Part shown: piece after piece, positions 52,417-61,370 of the stretch
How the letters are laid out: each line of letters starts with the position of its first letter
Position numbering within the stretch: position 1 is the first letter of the stretch
Assembly (NCBI GenBank): GCA_044360075.1
Contig: JBIKLA010000020.1
Location: 6,525 to 70,524, forward strand
Reading direction: 5' to 3'
Length of the DNA stretch: 64,000 nucleotides
From: OMII01 sp947467385
GTDB lineage: Bacteria; Bdellovibrionota_C; UBA2361; OMII01
Made by a program: the position numbers and the translations under genes
Notes under the pieces: generated by a model
What the model saw: only the letters and a program-made list of their open reading frames with translations
Databases searched by the model: none
What the model was told of the DNA's origin: nothing

Positions 52417-53187
52417 GTGCTCCTCAGATACCTCGAACGGAAGCTCACCTTTAAGCCAACCTCCACCGACTACGGCGGCCTGCCGCAGCACGCCTTGTCG
52501 CGATTCCGCTTCGGACGCGACTTCGGTCTCGATCTCGACGGAGCCTTCTCGGACCGCGGATCGCGGCACGCGGTGCTCTTCATTCACGGCAACAGGCATA
52601 ACCTCACCCGCTTCCGTGACCACTACAACCTCTTTTCGTCCCTTGGCCTCTCGTGCATGTGCTTCGACTATCCCGGATACGGCCGAAGCAGCGGCGTGCC
52701 GAGCGAAGAGGGCTTTTACGCGAGCGCGCGCGCCGCGTATTCCTTCGCCTTGAAAGAGCTCGGCAAGGAGCCTACTGACCTAATCGTGTACGGCTGCTCA
52801 ATGGGGGGCGCGGTGGCGATAGAGCTACTCCAGAGCCTGCCTGCTGCAGCGCTCATCACTGAAAGTACCTTCACGAACTCCTGGGATATGGCCCAACACC
52901 TCTACCCGCTCCTGCCGGTGTGGAGGCTTCTGCCGAAGCGCTTTCCGAACGACGACCGCATCGGAAATATCCGCATTCCGATCGGGATGATTCACGGCGA
53001 TCAGGACCAGGTCGTGCCCGTGAGCATGGCGCACGAGCTCCTCAAGCGCGCTCCCGCTGGAACCGAGCTTCACGTAGTGCCGGGGGCCAACCACGTCAAT
53101 TCGGTGACAACGGGAGGCGATGAGGTGCGCGCCTTTATGATGCGCATCCTCAAGCCCGCAGGAGCGAATGAACTCGGCGATAGTTGA
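52417..53187 (+). CDS. Alpha/beta hydrolase
   Basis: A serine hydrolase-type protein of 256 residues. LFIHGNRHNLTRF is the oxyanion-hole HGN motif, YGCSMGGAVAIEL contains the nucleophile elbow (C-S-M-G-G, Ser within), GMIHGDQDQVVPV gives the acid and GANHV the catalytic His. It resembles the BEM46/YfnB-like group, many of which are membrane-associated through a hydrophobic N-terminus (LLRYLERKLTF here). GTG 52417 is preferred because the longer frame runs through the terminator. The substrate is unknown. Confidence 0.82.
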   Translation: MLLRYLERKLTFKPTSTDYGGLPQHALSRFRFGRDFGLDLDGAFSDRGSRHAVLFIHGNRHNLTRFRDHYNLFSSLGLSCMCFDYPGYGRSSGVPSEEGFYASARAAYSFALKELGKEPTDLIVYGCSMGGAVAIELLQSLPAAALITESTFTNSWDMAQHLYPLLPVWRLLPKRFPNDDRIGNIRIPIGMIHGDQDQVVPVSMAHELLKRAPAGTELHVVPGANHVNSVTTGGDEVRAFMMRILKPAGANELGDS

Positions 53188-53188
53188 A

Positions 53189-53671
53189 TTACTGCGCCCA
53201 GGCCGGCTGGCGGCGACGGTACACGTCCGCCTCTGAGCTCTCTTGGAACTGCTCGCGCCGCGTGTTTGGGACAAGTCCCATATAGTTGATCAGCACGTAG
53301 GCTGCGCCGAGAAAGCTCACCATAAAAAACGCTGCGGGAATAAGCTTGGCTGAGAGCTGCGAGGGCTCTGCCTGCGTGCCGCCGCCCCCAAAGCATTGGC
53401 GAGACCCGGGCCCCGTGCCCCTCGTTCCCTTGTTGTGCAGGTCGTTTTTGGTTGAGCTGAAAGCCTCCATCGACTGTCCGCTGCCAGATGATTGCTTGCT
53501 TGCGGAAGATGTCGGGCGTCCCGCTCCCCCCATGACGAAGCTTGTGCCCCTGCGCTCGGGCTCACGAACCGTATTCTGGGTGTATGGCTGCGCCGTCTTT
53601 TGCACCCAGCCGTCGCAGCCACCCCCGGTGCTCGCCGTGAAACCCCTTAAGACAAACTTATCCAGTGACAT
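53189..53671 (-). CDS. Hypothetical protein with C-terminal membrane anchor
   Basis: A 160-residue product of low-complexity Gly/Ser/Thr/Gln-rich sequence in its first 105 residues, followed by one hydrophobic helix (AKLIPAAFFMVSFLGAAYVL) and a polar 30-residue tail. It is probably a tail-anchored or single-pass protein. ATG 53671 has AAAGGA just upstream; a longer frame to 53755 has no ribosome site. It converges on the hydrolase with a 1-bp gap. No family is recognised. Confidence 0.55.
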   Translation of the reverse strand: MSLDKFVLRGFTASTGGGCDGWVQKTAQPYTQNTVREPERRGTSFVMGGAGRPTSSASKQSSGSGQSMEAFSSTKNDLHNKGTRGTGPGSRQCFGGGGTQAEPSQLSAKLIPAAFFMVSFLGAAYVLINYMGLVPNTRREQFQESSEADVYRRRQPAWAQ

Positions 53672-53912
53672 GTGTCCTTTCGCCCAAAAATAGCGCCTAA
53701 CACCAGGGGTATGCGCTTTCCTGGGCCCCGGGTAGCCTATGTGGGCCCCGTGCACACAAACTTCCCAAAACGGCCCCCAAAAGGGCTAGTTGGTCGCATT
53801 TTTGGGCTTTTTCCCTATATATCCGTAGGCGACGCCAGCGGCTCCCGAGGGCATAACTTAGAAACAGGGGAACTCGCTCGTGTAGGCTCCCCAAGTTTTA
53901 AGTGGTTACCTC

Positions 53913-55631
53913 ATGGTTCAAGACACCCCTACAAAGGCGCCCTCAGAGGCACCTGCCGTCGGGCATGCGTTCGTGAAGATACCCGGCATGGGCGAGGAGT
54001 CCGCGCCGCAGCCCGGGGCCATGCTAAGCGGCGAAGCCTCGATTGAAGAGGCCGTGCATGGCCTTCGGTCGGCCAGTCGTGACAGCTTCTCTTCAATTCT
54101 TGCCGCTCTCGCGGCTGTCCCGCTGACCCGCACGGAGCTGCACCTGCTAGCACGCACGCTGCTCTCTATGTCACGCCAGCCAGGCGAGGCCGGCGACGCT
54201 GCGGCGGCCGCCCTTTGTGGCACCATCAGCGCCCGCCCCAGCTCACTTGAGGCCACCTTCATCGGAATTCAGCTCATACGGCTGTGGGGCAGCGACCAGT
54301 CGCACCCCGAGCTCCTAGCAGGCCTCACAACGGCGATAGAGGTGGAGATATCGGCCCTGCGCTTCGTCCCGGAACTCTCGCGCAAGCAGCTCACCGAGAT
54401 CCGGTATGTGCTCATCCGTGCGTTCGAGACCCCTGCCCTGCACCTTGCCGCGCTCAACGTGGCACATGAGGTCCTCGCTGACACAAGCACGCGGCTCATA
54501 TCTGAGCGAAAAGAGCTCGCTGGCGCGCTGCTTTCGTCAGCATCGCGGGTTCACACACCCACAGATGCCCTGCCCTCGCTCAAGAGGCTCGCCGCGGCGG
54601 TATTCGCCACCGGCGTGGCCCCGGCTCACCTTATCCAGAGGCGCAGCGAGCCAGGCCGAAAGCGCGCCTCGTTCCTCGTCACGGCCCAGGACGCTGAGCG
54701 CCGCCGCCAGTTCGGCCTCGCCTCCGCCATTGAGCTGCACAAGTCCACGACCCTCATCGGCCGCGGCATGACAGTGGCTGAGCTTGAGCTCGCGCTGTCC
54801 TTCCACAACGACTCATCCGCAACGTTCCCAGGCAACCAGAGCTGGTTCTCAAAAGACGAGTGGTGCACCGCCTACCAGCTTCTGAGCCTGGCGCTCGAGG
54901 AGCAGTCATGTGCGGCTGAGCAGGCCATCGTCCTGCTGCATGCGCTCACAAAGATGAAGGTCGAGGATCCTGCGGACACGCGCGTCAGCTTCAAGCGCGC
55001 TGACCTGCTTGATGCATCTTTCCGTCGCGCAAAGATCGCCGACATCGAGGGCCGGGCAAGCGGAATCGGCCTCTCGGCCGAGCAGCTTGAGGCTATGAGC
55101 ACAGAGAGGTTCCTCAAGCTAGTCGATCCCGCTTTCCTCGTGCGCAATCCCGCCAGCCTCTCCATCTACGCCGAGGAGCCCAGCCAAGCACCCGTTGCCG
55201 GACGATCGGCGGCGGGACAGAGCGCTATTAACCTCAGCACAGAAGCGCTCGTCGAGCGCATCGCCCGCGACAACAACTCGACCCTCATCTCCCGCCTTGT
55301 TGCAGCTGACTTCCAGCTGCTGAAGCAGGCCCACGGCCTCACCGGCGTCCAGTTTAAGAACGTGCTTGAGAGAATTCGGGCGCGCGCCATATCAGAGCCC
55401 TGGGCGCGCATGGCCTTCCTCGACATCCTGCGCGCTCCCCACAGCGCCGAGGTAACGCCAAGCCTCCGCACGGTAGCCCTGGGCGCCCTCGTAAGCGAGG
55501 CACGTAAGCTCGGAAAGCTTTCTTCGTCCTTTGAGAAAGAGGTGTTTGCTGTCTCAGCAGAGCTACCAAACTTAACGTGGGCGGAAGAATCGCCCGATCT
55601 GGCCAAGCACGACTTTTCAGCTACTTCTTAG
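53913..55631 (+). CDS. Large helical hypothetical protein
   Basis: A 572-residue, Ala/Leu/Ser-rich, mostly alpha-helical protein without signal peptide, membrane span or recognised motif. Repeated short helices (LAALAAVPLTRTELHLLART; AIVLLHALTKMKVEDPADT) suggest an all-helical repeat or scaffold fold. There is no clear ribosome site before the ATG. Codon use is typical of the window, so it is a real gene. Its end overlaps the convergent MltD-like gene by 11 bp. The upstream 240 bp contain GC-rich repeats (TGGGCCCCG at 53722 and 53742). Confidence 0.65.
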   Translation: MVQDTPTKAPSEAPAVGHAFVKIPGMGEESAPQPGAMLSGEASIEEAVHGLRSASRDSFSSILAALAAVPLTRTELHLLARTLLSMSRQPGEAGDAAAAALCGTISARPSSLEATFIGIQLIRLWGSDQSHPELLAGLTTAIEVEISALRFVPELSRKQLTEIRYVLIRAFETPALHLAALNVAHEVLADTSTRLISERKELAGALLSSASRVHTPTDALPSLKRLAAAVFATGVAPAHLIQRRSEPGRKRASFLVTAQDAERRRQFGLASAIELHKSTTLIGRGMTVAELELALSFHNDSSATFPGNQSWFSKDEWCTAYQLLSLALEEQSCAAEQAIVLLHALTKMKVEDPADTRVSFKRADLLDASFRRAKIADIEGRASGIGLSAEQLEAMSTERFLKLVDPAFLVRNPASLSIYAEEPSQAPVAGRSAAGQSAINLSTEALVERIARDNNSTLISRLVAADFQLLKQAHGLTGVQFKNVLERIRARAISEPWARMAFLDILRAPHSAEVTPSLRTVALGALVSEARKLGKLSSSFEKEVFAVSAELPNLTWAEESPDLAKHDFSATS

Positions 55632-57330
55632 GCACAACGAGAACCTGCCCTACAACAAGCTTTGTTCCCTTGAGCCTATTCGCTTTCTTGAGCGTGGCTA
55701 CCGAGGCTCCCATCTTTTCGCCGATCGTAAAGAGAGAGTCTCCCGAACGGACGGTATACGTTGTGCCCTTGGGCGACCCCGTAGGGCCCTTTGCCTCAGG
55801 CGCATCCGGCTCAGCCGCATTGGCCTGCTCTATCGGCGACGGAATCACGCTACCTGACCCGCGCTGGGAAGCCTTTGCAGCCTGCGCCTGCTGGACCGGC
55901 TGCTTCCTCGCTGGCTCAGCAGCGCGGACAACGAGCACCTGCCCCGGCTTAACGGTTGCCTTCTGGAGCCGATTGAGTGCCATGAGCCGGTCAACACTGG
56001 TGTTGTAGCGCTTCGCGATTCCGATCAGCGACTCTCCACGTGCTACCCGGTGAGTCGCTTGCGAAGATCCCTGCGACACCGCAACTACCTCTGGCGGTTT
56101 CGCCATGGTGTCGGGCGCAATGACAACACCCGGGCGCTGGTACTCAACGGGCACCCGCAGCACATAGCCGGCCGGGATGCGCGCCGCTCCTCTCCAAACC
56201 GGATCAAGCAGCGCATAGTTAGCATCCTTAAGCGCCTCCATCGGCACGTTGAGCTGGCGCGCTACCGATGCAACAGAAGCGGAGGCCTGTATCGGGTACG
56301 AGTACACTCGCAGCGGCGGCTGCACCGGTATCTCGGGAAAATACTTCTCGTGCTCCTCAAAGATCTCAAGAGCCGCGAGGAACTCGGGGTAGAAGTTTGT
56401 CGAGGCGAAACCGAAGAAACGCTCGTTTGGATCCTCAATCATAACCGCAAGGTCGTTTGTGCCAGCCTTCTTAACCTTGGCACGCACGCCACCGACGCCG
56501 TGATTGTACGAGGTGATTGCGAGCGGCCATGCGCCCAGCGACGAATACGCGCCGCGCAGGTATTCGGCCGCAGCCCGTGTCGCCTTGAGCGGATCTCGAC
56601 GCTCGTCCACGTAGCGGCCAACGAGCAGCCTGTGGGCGCGAGCCGTCCGAGGCATAAACTGCCAGATGCCCGCAGCCCCGACGCTGCTGTATGCCGTGTA
56701 GTCGAAAGACGACTCAATGAACGGGATGCGCGTGAGCTCCTTCGGCAAGCCGTACTCCGCCACGAAGATCTGCTCCATTACCGGCATGTACTTCCATGCG
56801 CGACGAACAGCCTCCGCATAGCGCTCCCGGATGCCGGTCTGCGTGCGCACCAGGTCATCGTCGACGATCTTCTTGTACTTCTCGAGCCCACCCGGTATGC
56901 CATTGAGCAGCTCAACGGCCTGGCGTTGAAATGGGGTCTGGGGATCCTCTCCCTGAGAGAGCGCCAGGAGCTGGCGCTTGATGTTGGCAACCGCCTCAGC
57001 CTCACCCCGATCCTTGTAGCGCTCAAACTGCACAGCGTTCATCGTTCTCGCCTCATCCGAGAAGTCGAGCACGCCGAACCGGATCTGCGGAAAGTCGCGG
57101 TGGTGCACCACGACCTGCTTTGAGGTGTACTTGGTGAAGACGTCTTTCCAGAAATCCACCCGGTCGCGCAGGATTGGCGAAACCCGGAATTGTCCCCCTT
57201 GGGCGTTGGTCGCAACCTGCGAGCGGATGCCGAGATTCGTTCCCATGCCGGGGCTCGCGTAGGAACACGCTACGCCTCCCACGAGGGACGCCGCAAAAAA
57301 CACCACCGATGCAACCTTTCGGACGCTCAT
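55621..57330 (-). CDS. MltD-like lytic murein transglycosylase with LysM repeats
   Basis: A periplasmic peptidoglycan-cleaving enzyme, 569 residues. A signal peptide covers about residues 1-27. The SLT domain has catalytic Glu206 in IPFIESSFDYTAYSSVGAAG, followed by IWQFMPRTARAHRL and ITSYNHGVGGV. Two LysM domains bind glycan (about 410-453, HRVARGESLIGIAKRYNTSV; about 524-568, YTVRSGDSLFTIGEKMGASV). ATG 57330 starts the signal sequence; an earlier frame start at 57396 adds unlikely residues. Membrane-bound MltD in E. coli has the same layout. Confidence 0.92.
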   Translation of the reverse strand: MSVRKVASVVFFAASLVGGVACSYASPGMGTNLGIRSQVATNAQGGQFRVSPILRDRVDFWKDVFTKYTSKQVVVHHRDFPQIRFGVLDFSDEARTMNAVQFERYKDRGEAEAVANIKRQLLALSQGEDPQTPFQRQAVELLNGIPGGLEKYKKIVDDDLVRTQTGIRERYAEAVRRAWKYMPVMEQIFVAEYGLPKELTRIPFIESSFDYTAYSSVGAAGIWQFMPRTARAHRLLVGRYVDERRDPLKATRAAAEYLRGAYSSLGAWPLAITSYNHGVGGVRAKVKKAGTNDLAVMIEDPNERFFGFASTNFYPEFLAALEIFEEHEKYFPEIPVQPPLRVYSYPIQASASVASVARQLNVPMEALKDANYALLDPVWRGAARIPAGYVLRVPVEYQRPGVVIAPDTMAKPPEVVAVSQGSSQATHRVARGESLIGIAKRYNTSVDRLMALNRLQKATVKPGQVLVVRAAEPARKQPVQQAQAAKASQRGSGSVIPSPIEQANAAEPDAPEAKGPTGSPKGTTYTVRSGDSLFTIGEKMGASVATLKKANRLKGTKLVVGQVLVVPKK

Positions 57331-57496
57331 AACACCTGAAGCAAACGATTGTTTAGGACACTCACTTAAGGTGCCATGAGGCGCCGCAAGGCACAATGCC
57401 CATAGCTCATTGACGTAGGGGACCCTACTGTATGAAGCACGGTGACATCGAGGGATTCGCGTCCCGCTGTAACTATTGTGCCTGGCGGCGCAACGC

Positions 57497-57826
57497 CTAC
57501 TTGGAGGTACAGCGAGCCGAGTCGAGCTGCTCGTCGCTCATCGACCCAGTCTCCTCGGCGTTGATGGCAACGAACTCCTTAAGGTTCTCAGGAACGCCTG
57601 AGTCCTCGAAGATCGCCTCAACCGGGCACTCAGTCTCGCACGCGCCGCAGTGGATGCACTCGTCGGGGTGGATCATGAGCATCCCGACATCCTCGTCCTT
57701 TTCCGGACGGCTGAACCGGTCGTTATACTCCTTCTTCTTGATGTTGTAGAAGCAATCAACCGGGCAAACCTCCACGCAGGAGCGATCCTTAGTACCCAAG
57801 CAATTCAGAGTTACGACGTACGCCAT
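57497..57826 (-). CDS. fdxA: Seven-iron ferredoxin FdxA
   Basis: A 109-residue ferredoxin with a 3Fe-4S and a 4Fe-4S site: Cys9, Cys17, Cys21 and Cys25 (SCVEVCPVDC) and Cys57, Cys60, Cys63 and Cys67 (CIHCGACETECPVEA). It is the Azotobacter FdI-like type widespread in proteobacteria and probably carries electrons to a cytoplasmic reductase. ATG 57826 starts at the conserved MAYVVT. A terminator-like hairpin lies about 145 bp upstream on the same strand. Confidence 0.94.
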   Translation of the reverse strand: MAYVVTLNCLGTKDRSCVEVCPVDCFYNIKKKEYNDRFSRPEKDEDVGMLMIHPDECIHCGACETECPVEAIFEDSGVPENLKEFVAINAEETGSMSDEQLDSARCTSK

Positions 57827-58240
57827 AGACGGGACCCATTCACAAAAGCGGTTTAACGATCGGACATTACACAAATAACGGCAATTTCAAAAGAGCGGGA
57901 TTGCCGCCGCGGCTTCGGTTTTTAACCGACGTGTAGCGAGGATATATTGAAGTGGGCTCGCGGAGTGGAGATAAAAAGGGTGGCCCGGTAATAGCCCCAA
58001 CCGGACCACCCATGGCAGAAAGGATGGTGTCTTGCCAATGAATAAAGTTTCGGCAGCTTTGGGCAAAACATGAGATCTCTGCGCAGAAAACTTCGAAATC
58101 TTTTTATTCCTGTAATCTTGAGGGCTTGCACGGCACCAGCCTCTTCCATTCTAGGGGAACCTGCTAACAGCCCCTAGAGACCTTACCTAGAGCCTTGGGT
58201 TGATATTTCCGTATCCCCACGATAGCCTCTTCCCTCGCGC
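57827..58240. other. 414-bp region upstream of fdxA and tRNA-Cys
   Basis: It holds the minus-strand terminator at 57971-58011 and a CGGTT/AACCG-type hairpin near 57918-57930. The segment is AT-richer than average. No protein gene is convincing; a short minus-strand transcript ending at the terminator is possible. A promoter for tRNA-Cys is expected just before 58241 but was not clearly seen. Confidence 0.45.
57971..58011 (-). terminator. Rho-independent terminator on the minus strand
   Basis: On the minus strand GGGTGG-t-CCGGT pairs with ACCGG-g-CCACCC around a 10-nt loop and is followed by TTTTTAT. No annotated minus-strand gene lies directly upstream of it, so it ends either a small RNA or an attenuated leader of fdxA. 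Confidence 0.7.
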
Positions 58241-58316
58241 GGCCCGATAGCCAAGTTGGCTAAGGCAACGGTTTGCAAAACCGTGATCGCCGGTTCGATT
58301 CCGGCTCGGGCCTCCA
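58241..58316 (+). tRNA. tRNA-Cys (GCA anticodon)
   Basis: A complete cloverleaf: acceptor GGCCCGA/TCGGGCC, anticodon stem CGGTT/AACCG with loop containing GCA at 58275-58277, T arm GCCGG-TTCGATT-CCGGC and an encoded 3' CCA (58314-58316). The D arm includes AGTTGGCTAAGGC. The identity is cysteine. Confidence 0.96.
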
Positions 58317-58447
58317 GTTTTTTCTCTCCCAAGTTTTTTCTCTAAAGCTCGGTTTTAGCCGCAGTAGCGTGACCGATTCCACGCCTAGCCAACTGGTGCC
58401 GGGGCAGTTAGTTTCAAACCGAACTGCTACATAGCTCGGGAGTCCCC

Positions 58448-60349
58448 ATGCGCTCGCTTCATACTCTCCTCTTCACCCTCATCGCATCGCTCACCGCCTG
58501 CAAGTCCGTTCACCTCTCCGTGGTGGACCCAGCCGACACCCTGCGTGAGTTTCGGCAGGACATTATCTCGTCCAAGAACCTGAGCCCCGTCTCCCTCCAG
58601 GCCGTGCGAACGGCCGGGCTAACCCAGGAGGACGTGCTTGAAAATGGCGTCGACGCGAGCGTCGCCAAGCAGTTTGAGCAGTTCGCCGACCCAGTCGACA
58701 AGGCCTACATCGAAAGCGAGGTGGCGATCGGGCGCGCCCAGCGCATCGAAAAGAGGCAGCCCGAGAAGGCCGTTGCTCTCTACCTTCATGCCGCCGACAT
58801 GGCCTTTCAGGGCTTCTTTCTCAAGCCATGCACCAACCCGGTCGACATGCGCTGCGACAGTTTTAAGGTGTTCTACGACCGATCGGTTCGGGGAATCATG
58901 TCCTACCTGGCGCAGAAGAAGTGGAACAACTCCGATATTCCCCAGTTTGAGACCGGTCTTGGCAGGACCTTCACCCTCACCGTCTCGGGTGGCGCCAACG
59001 TGGAAAACCCCTCTGAGTACATCTCAATCGAGCCGGCGTCTTCGATTGGGCTTGAGGGCCTCACGAACCGCTACCGCCGGCCCGGCGTGGGCGTAAGCCT
59101 TGTTGCCTGCCGCAAGCGCCGCGATGGTGATGGGCTTGAGGAGTACCTCCCGCGCGTGGGAACGTGCCTGCCCCTCACGGCGGTTGTGCGCTTCCCTGAC
59201 GGCGGCTGCCAGGGAGCCGAGTGCGCTGCGCAGTTTGAGCTGATCAACTCGGTCACAACCGAATCGTACGTCACGCCCAAGGGATCCCTGCCACTCGCCG
59301 CTGACTTCACCGCGCCGATTGCGACGGTTGTCGACAGGACAGGCATGGGCGACTGGGACGGTCTCTTTGACGCCATTGACGGAAACGAGGACCTCTTAAA
59401 GAATACCGGCTTCTACACTCTTGAGCCCTACGACGTGGACAAGATCCCGCTCATCACTGTCCACGGACTCTTCTCGAATCCGCTCACCTGGCTCAACGTG
59501 CACAACGAGCTGATGGGAGACGCCAACATCCGCAGAAACTTTAAGGTCTGGCACTACCTCTACCCCACCAACTTGCCGATCCTTGAGAACGCTAAAACAT
59601 TCCGCGAGAAGCTCAACCAGCTTGAGGCGTACCTCAAGGCGCACCAGCAAAACGGCGCAGCTCCCAAGGGCATGGTCATTATAGGCCACAGCATGGGCGG
59701 CCTACTGACGAGAAGCACCGTGGTCGACAGCAAGCCTCTCATGGAGTACTTCCTTGAAGACCCCAAGAGGATATCGAAGCTTGACGACGACTCCGCCAAT
59801 GCCGTGCGCTCGTATATCGACTTCAAGCCCAACCCTTCAGTCGATCGGGTTATCTTTGTCGCCGTGCCGCACCGCGGCAGCTCTATTGCTGACAACTGGG
59901 TCGGAATGATCGGCCGATGGCTCCTCTCAACGCCCAAGACGCTCATGCAAAAAACAGCACAGGTGGGGCGCGGAGCCCGCAACATCTTGCGGCCTGACCT
60001 CCAGACCGCCTTCGATGGCGGACAGGCAACCAGCATCAGCGGACTCTCGGAGAAGAGCCCAGCGCTGCAGGGACTCTCAAAGACATCGATCGACCCAGGA
60101 ATTCCGTTCCACTCAATTATCGGCGACCAAGGCTTGGGCAATACCCCCGATAGCTCGGACGGAGTAGTCGCATACCACAGTTCGCACGTCGACGGGGCGC
60201 AGTCTGAGCTGATCGTCCCCGCGGACCACACCGCTCACTCACACCCGCAGGCGCTCCTTGAAATCCGCCGCATTTTGCGCCTGCACCTTGAGGAGGTGCA
60301 AAAGAGCGTACCACCAGCCAAGAAGCGCAGCCAGAAACAGGAGAAGTAA
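58448..60349 (+). CDS. Lipase-like alpha/beta hydrolase lipoprotein
   Basis: A 633-residue protein with a lipoprotein signal (TLIASLTAC; acylated Cys18). The C-terminal half is an alpha/beta hydrolase: PLITVHGLFSNPLTWLNVHN gives the HG oxyanion motif near residue 340 and MVIIGHSMGGLLTRS the nucleophile elbow near 412; VPHRGSSIADNW and DGVVAYHSSHVDGA supply the later acid/His region, as in PGAP1-type and secreted lipases. The first 300 residues have no recognised domain. It sits in the envelope and is followed at once by the DUF4105 gene. Confidence 0.8.
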   Translation: MRSLHTLLFTLIASLTACKSVHLSVVDPADTLREFRQDIISSKNLSPVSLQAVRTAGLTQEDVLENGVDASVAKQFEQFADPVDKAYIESEVAIGRAQRIEKRQPEKAVALYLHAADMAFQGFFLKPCTNPVDMRCDSFKVFYDRSVRGIMSYLAQKKWNNSDIPQFETGLGRTFTLTVSGGANVENPSEYISIEPASSIGLEGLTNRYRRPGVGVSLVACRKRRDGDGLEEYLPRVGTCLPLTAVVRFPDGGCQGAECAAQFELINSVTTESYVTPKGSLPLAADFTAPIATVVDRTGMGDWDGLFDAIDGNEDLLKNTGFYTLEPYDVDKIPLITVHGLFSNPLTWLNVHNELMGDANIRRNFKVWHYLYPTNLPILENAKTFREKLNQLEAYLKAHQQNGAAPKGMVIIGHSMGGLLTRSTVVDSKPLMEYFLEDPKRISKLDDDSANAVRSYIDFKPNPSVDRVIFVAVPHRGSSIADNWVGMIGRWLLSTPKTLMQKTAQVGRGARNILRPDLQTAFDGGQATSISGLSEKSPALQGLSKTSIDPGIPFHSIIGDQGLGNTPDSSDGVVAYHSSHVDGAQSELIVPADHTAHSHPQALLEIRRILRLHLEEVQKSVPPAKKRSQKQEK

Positions 60350-61357
60350 ATGCGAGGCTTCATAAGCCAGACCACCTGGCTTCTTTTGGCGATTCCGCTT
60401 GGCTCATGGCTTGCCCTCATGTTTGCCTTCTCGCCGGAGCTCCTCCCTGCGTGGAGAATACCGGCAGCAGTCGTAACAGCGCTCATCGTGCTCCTGTCGA
60501 TGTTTAGGTGGAAGAGGCGCCTCCTACGTGCGCTCACGCTGATGATCATCTGCCTCGGTGCCCTCGTGTGGGGGCGCATCCAGCCATCCAACGACCGCAA
60601 CTGGGCGCCGGAGGTCAAAAACACCCCGTGGGCTGAGGTGAATGGCGACCTCGTCACGATCCACAACATAAGGAACTTCAACTACCGCTCCGAGAGCGAC
60701 TTCGATCCAATCTACGACACCCGCACCTACAACGTGAACGAGCTCTCCGAGGTCGACATGCTCGTTGTCTACTGGGGCAGCAAGCCTATCGCCCACCTCA
60801 TGGTAAGCTTCGGGTTTAATGACCGCGACTTCCTCGCTTTTTCGATTGAGACCCGCAAGGAGGTCGGCGAGTCATACTCTGCGATCAACGGATTTTTTCG
60901 CAACTACGAGCTCACCTACGTTGTGGCAGACGAGCGCGACGTGATCGGCGTGCGTACCAACCACCGCAACCCCGAGGAACAGGTGTACGTGCTGCGCACC
61001 CGCATGGCGCTTGATAACGGGCAGAAGCTCTTTCTTGAGTATGTGCGCCGCATCAACAAGCTGCACGACACTCCCAAGTTCTACAACACCCTCACAACCA
61101 ACTGCACCACGCAGGTTCTCGACCAAGTGAAGGCTTTGGGGACCGATGCTCACTACGACTGGAAGATCCTCCTCAGTGGATACGTACCGGAGTACCTCTA
61201 CGAGGCCGACATCCTCATGCCGGCCACGCCCCTTGACGAGATCATGAGGAGGTCGCTCGTGAACGAAAAGTCAAAGAAGTTTGCCGGCGATCCAAACTTT
61301 TCGCTACTCATCCGCAAGGGGGTGCCGCGCCCGATTCCGCGCGCCAAGCCGCTCTGA
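60350..61357 (+). CDS. DUF4105 domain-containing membrane protein
   Basis: A 335-residue protein. Two to three N-terminal hydrophobic segments (about 7-27, 33-50, 58-75) are followed by the DUF4105 domain: NDRNWAPEVKNTPWAEVNGD, HNIRNFNYRSESDFDPIYDT, VDMLVVYWGSKPIAHLMVSF and SIETRKEVGESYSAINGFFR, then an NCTTQVLDQ Cys motif. The DUF4105 family is uncharacterised; its conserved Cys and His suggest a hydrolase of NlpC-like origin. The ATG directly follows the lipase stop (TAA-ATG), indicating tight coupling. Confidence 0.9.
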   Translation: MRGFISQTTWLLLAIPLGSWLALMFAFSPELLPAWRIPAAVVTALIVLLSMFRWKRRLLRALTLMIICLGALVWGRIQPSNDRNWAPEVKNTPWAEVNGDLVTIHNIRNFNYRSESDFDPIYDTRTYNVNELSEVDMLVVYWGSKPIAHLMVSFGFNDRDFLAFSIETRKEVGESYSAINGFFRNYELTYVVADERDVIGVRTNHRNPEEQVYVLRTRMALDNGQKLFLEYVRRINKLHDTPKFYNTLTTNCTTQVLDQVKALGTDAHYDWKILLSGYVPEYLYEADILMPATPLDEIMRRSLVNEKSKKFAGDPNFSLLIRKGVPRPIPRAKPL

Positions 61358-61370
61358 AGCCCGCTAGCCG

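Noticed and set aside
57922..58149. Minus-strand 75-residue frame rich in Trp and Tyr near a terminator, reminiscent of a leader peptide
   Set aside because: It runs through the terminator hairpin, which explains the odd residues, and no aromatic amino-acid gene follows. It is kept only as a possible small transcript.
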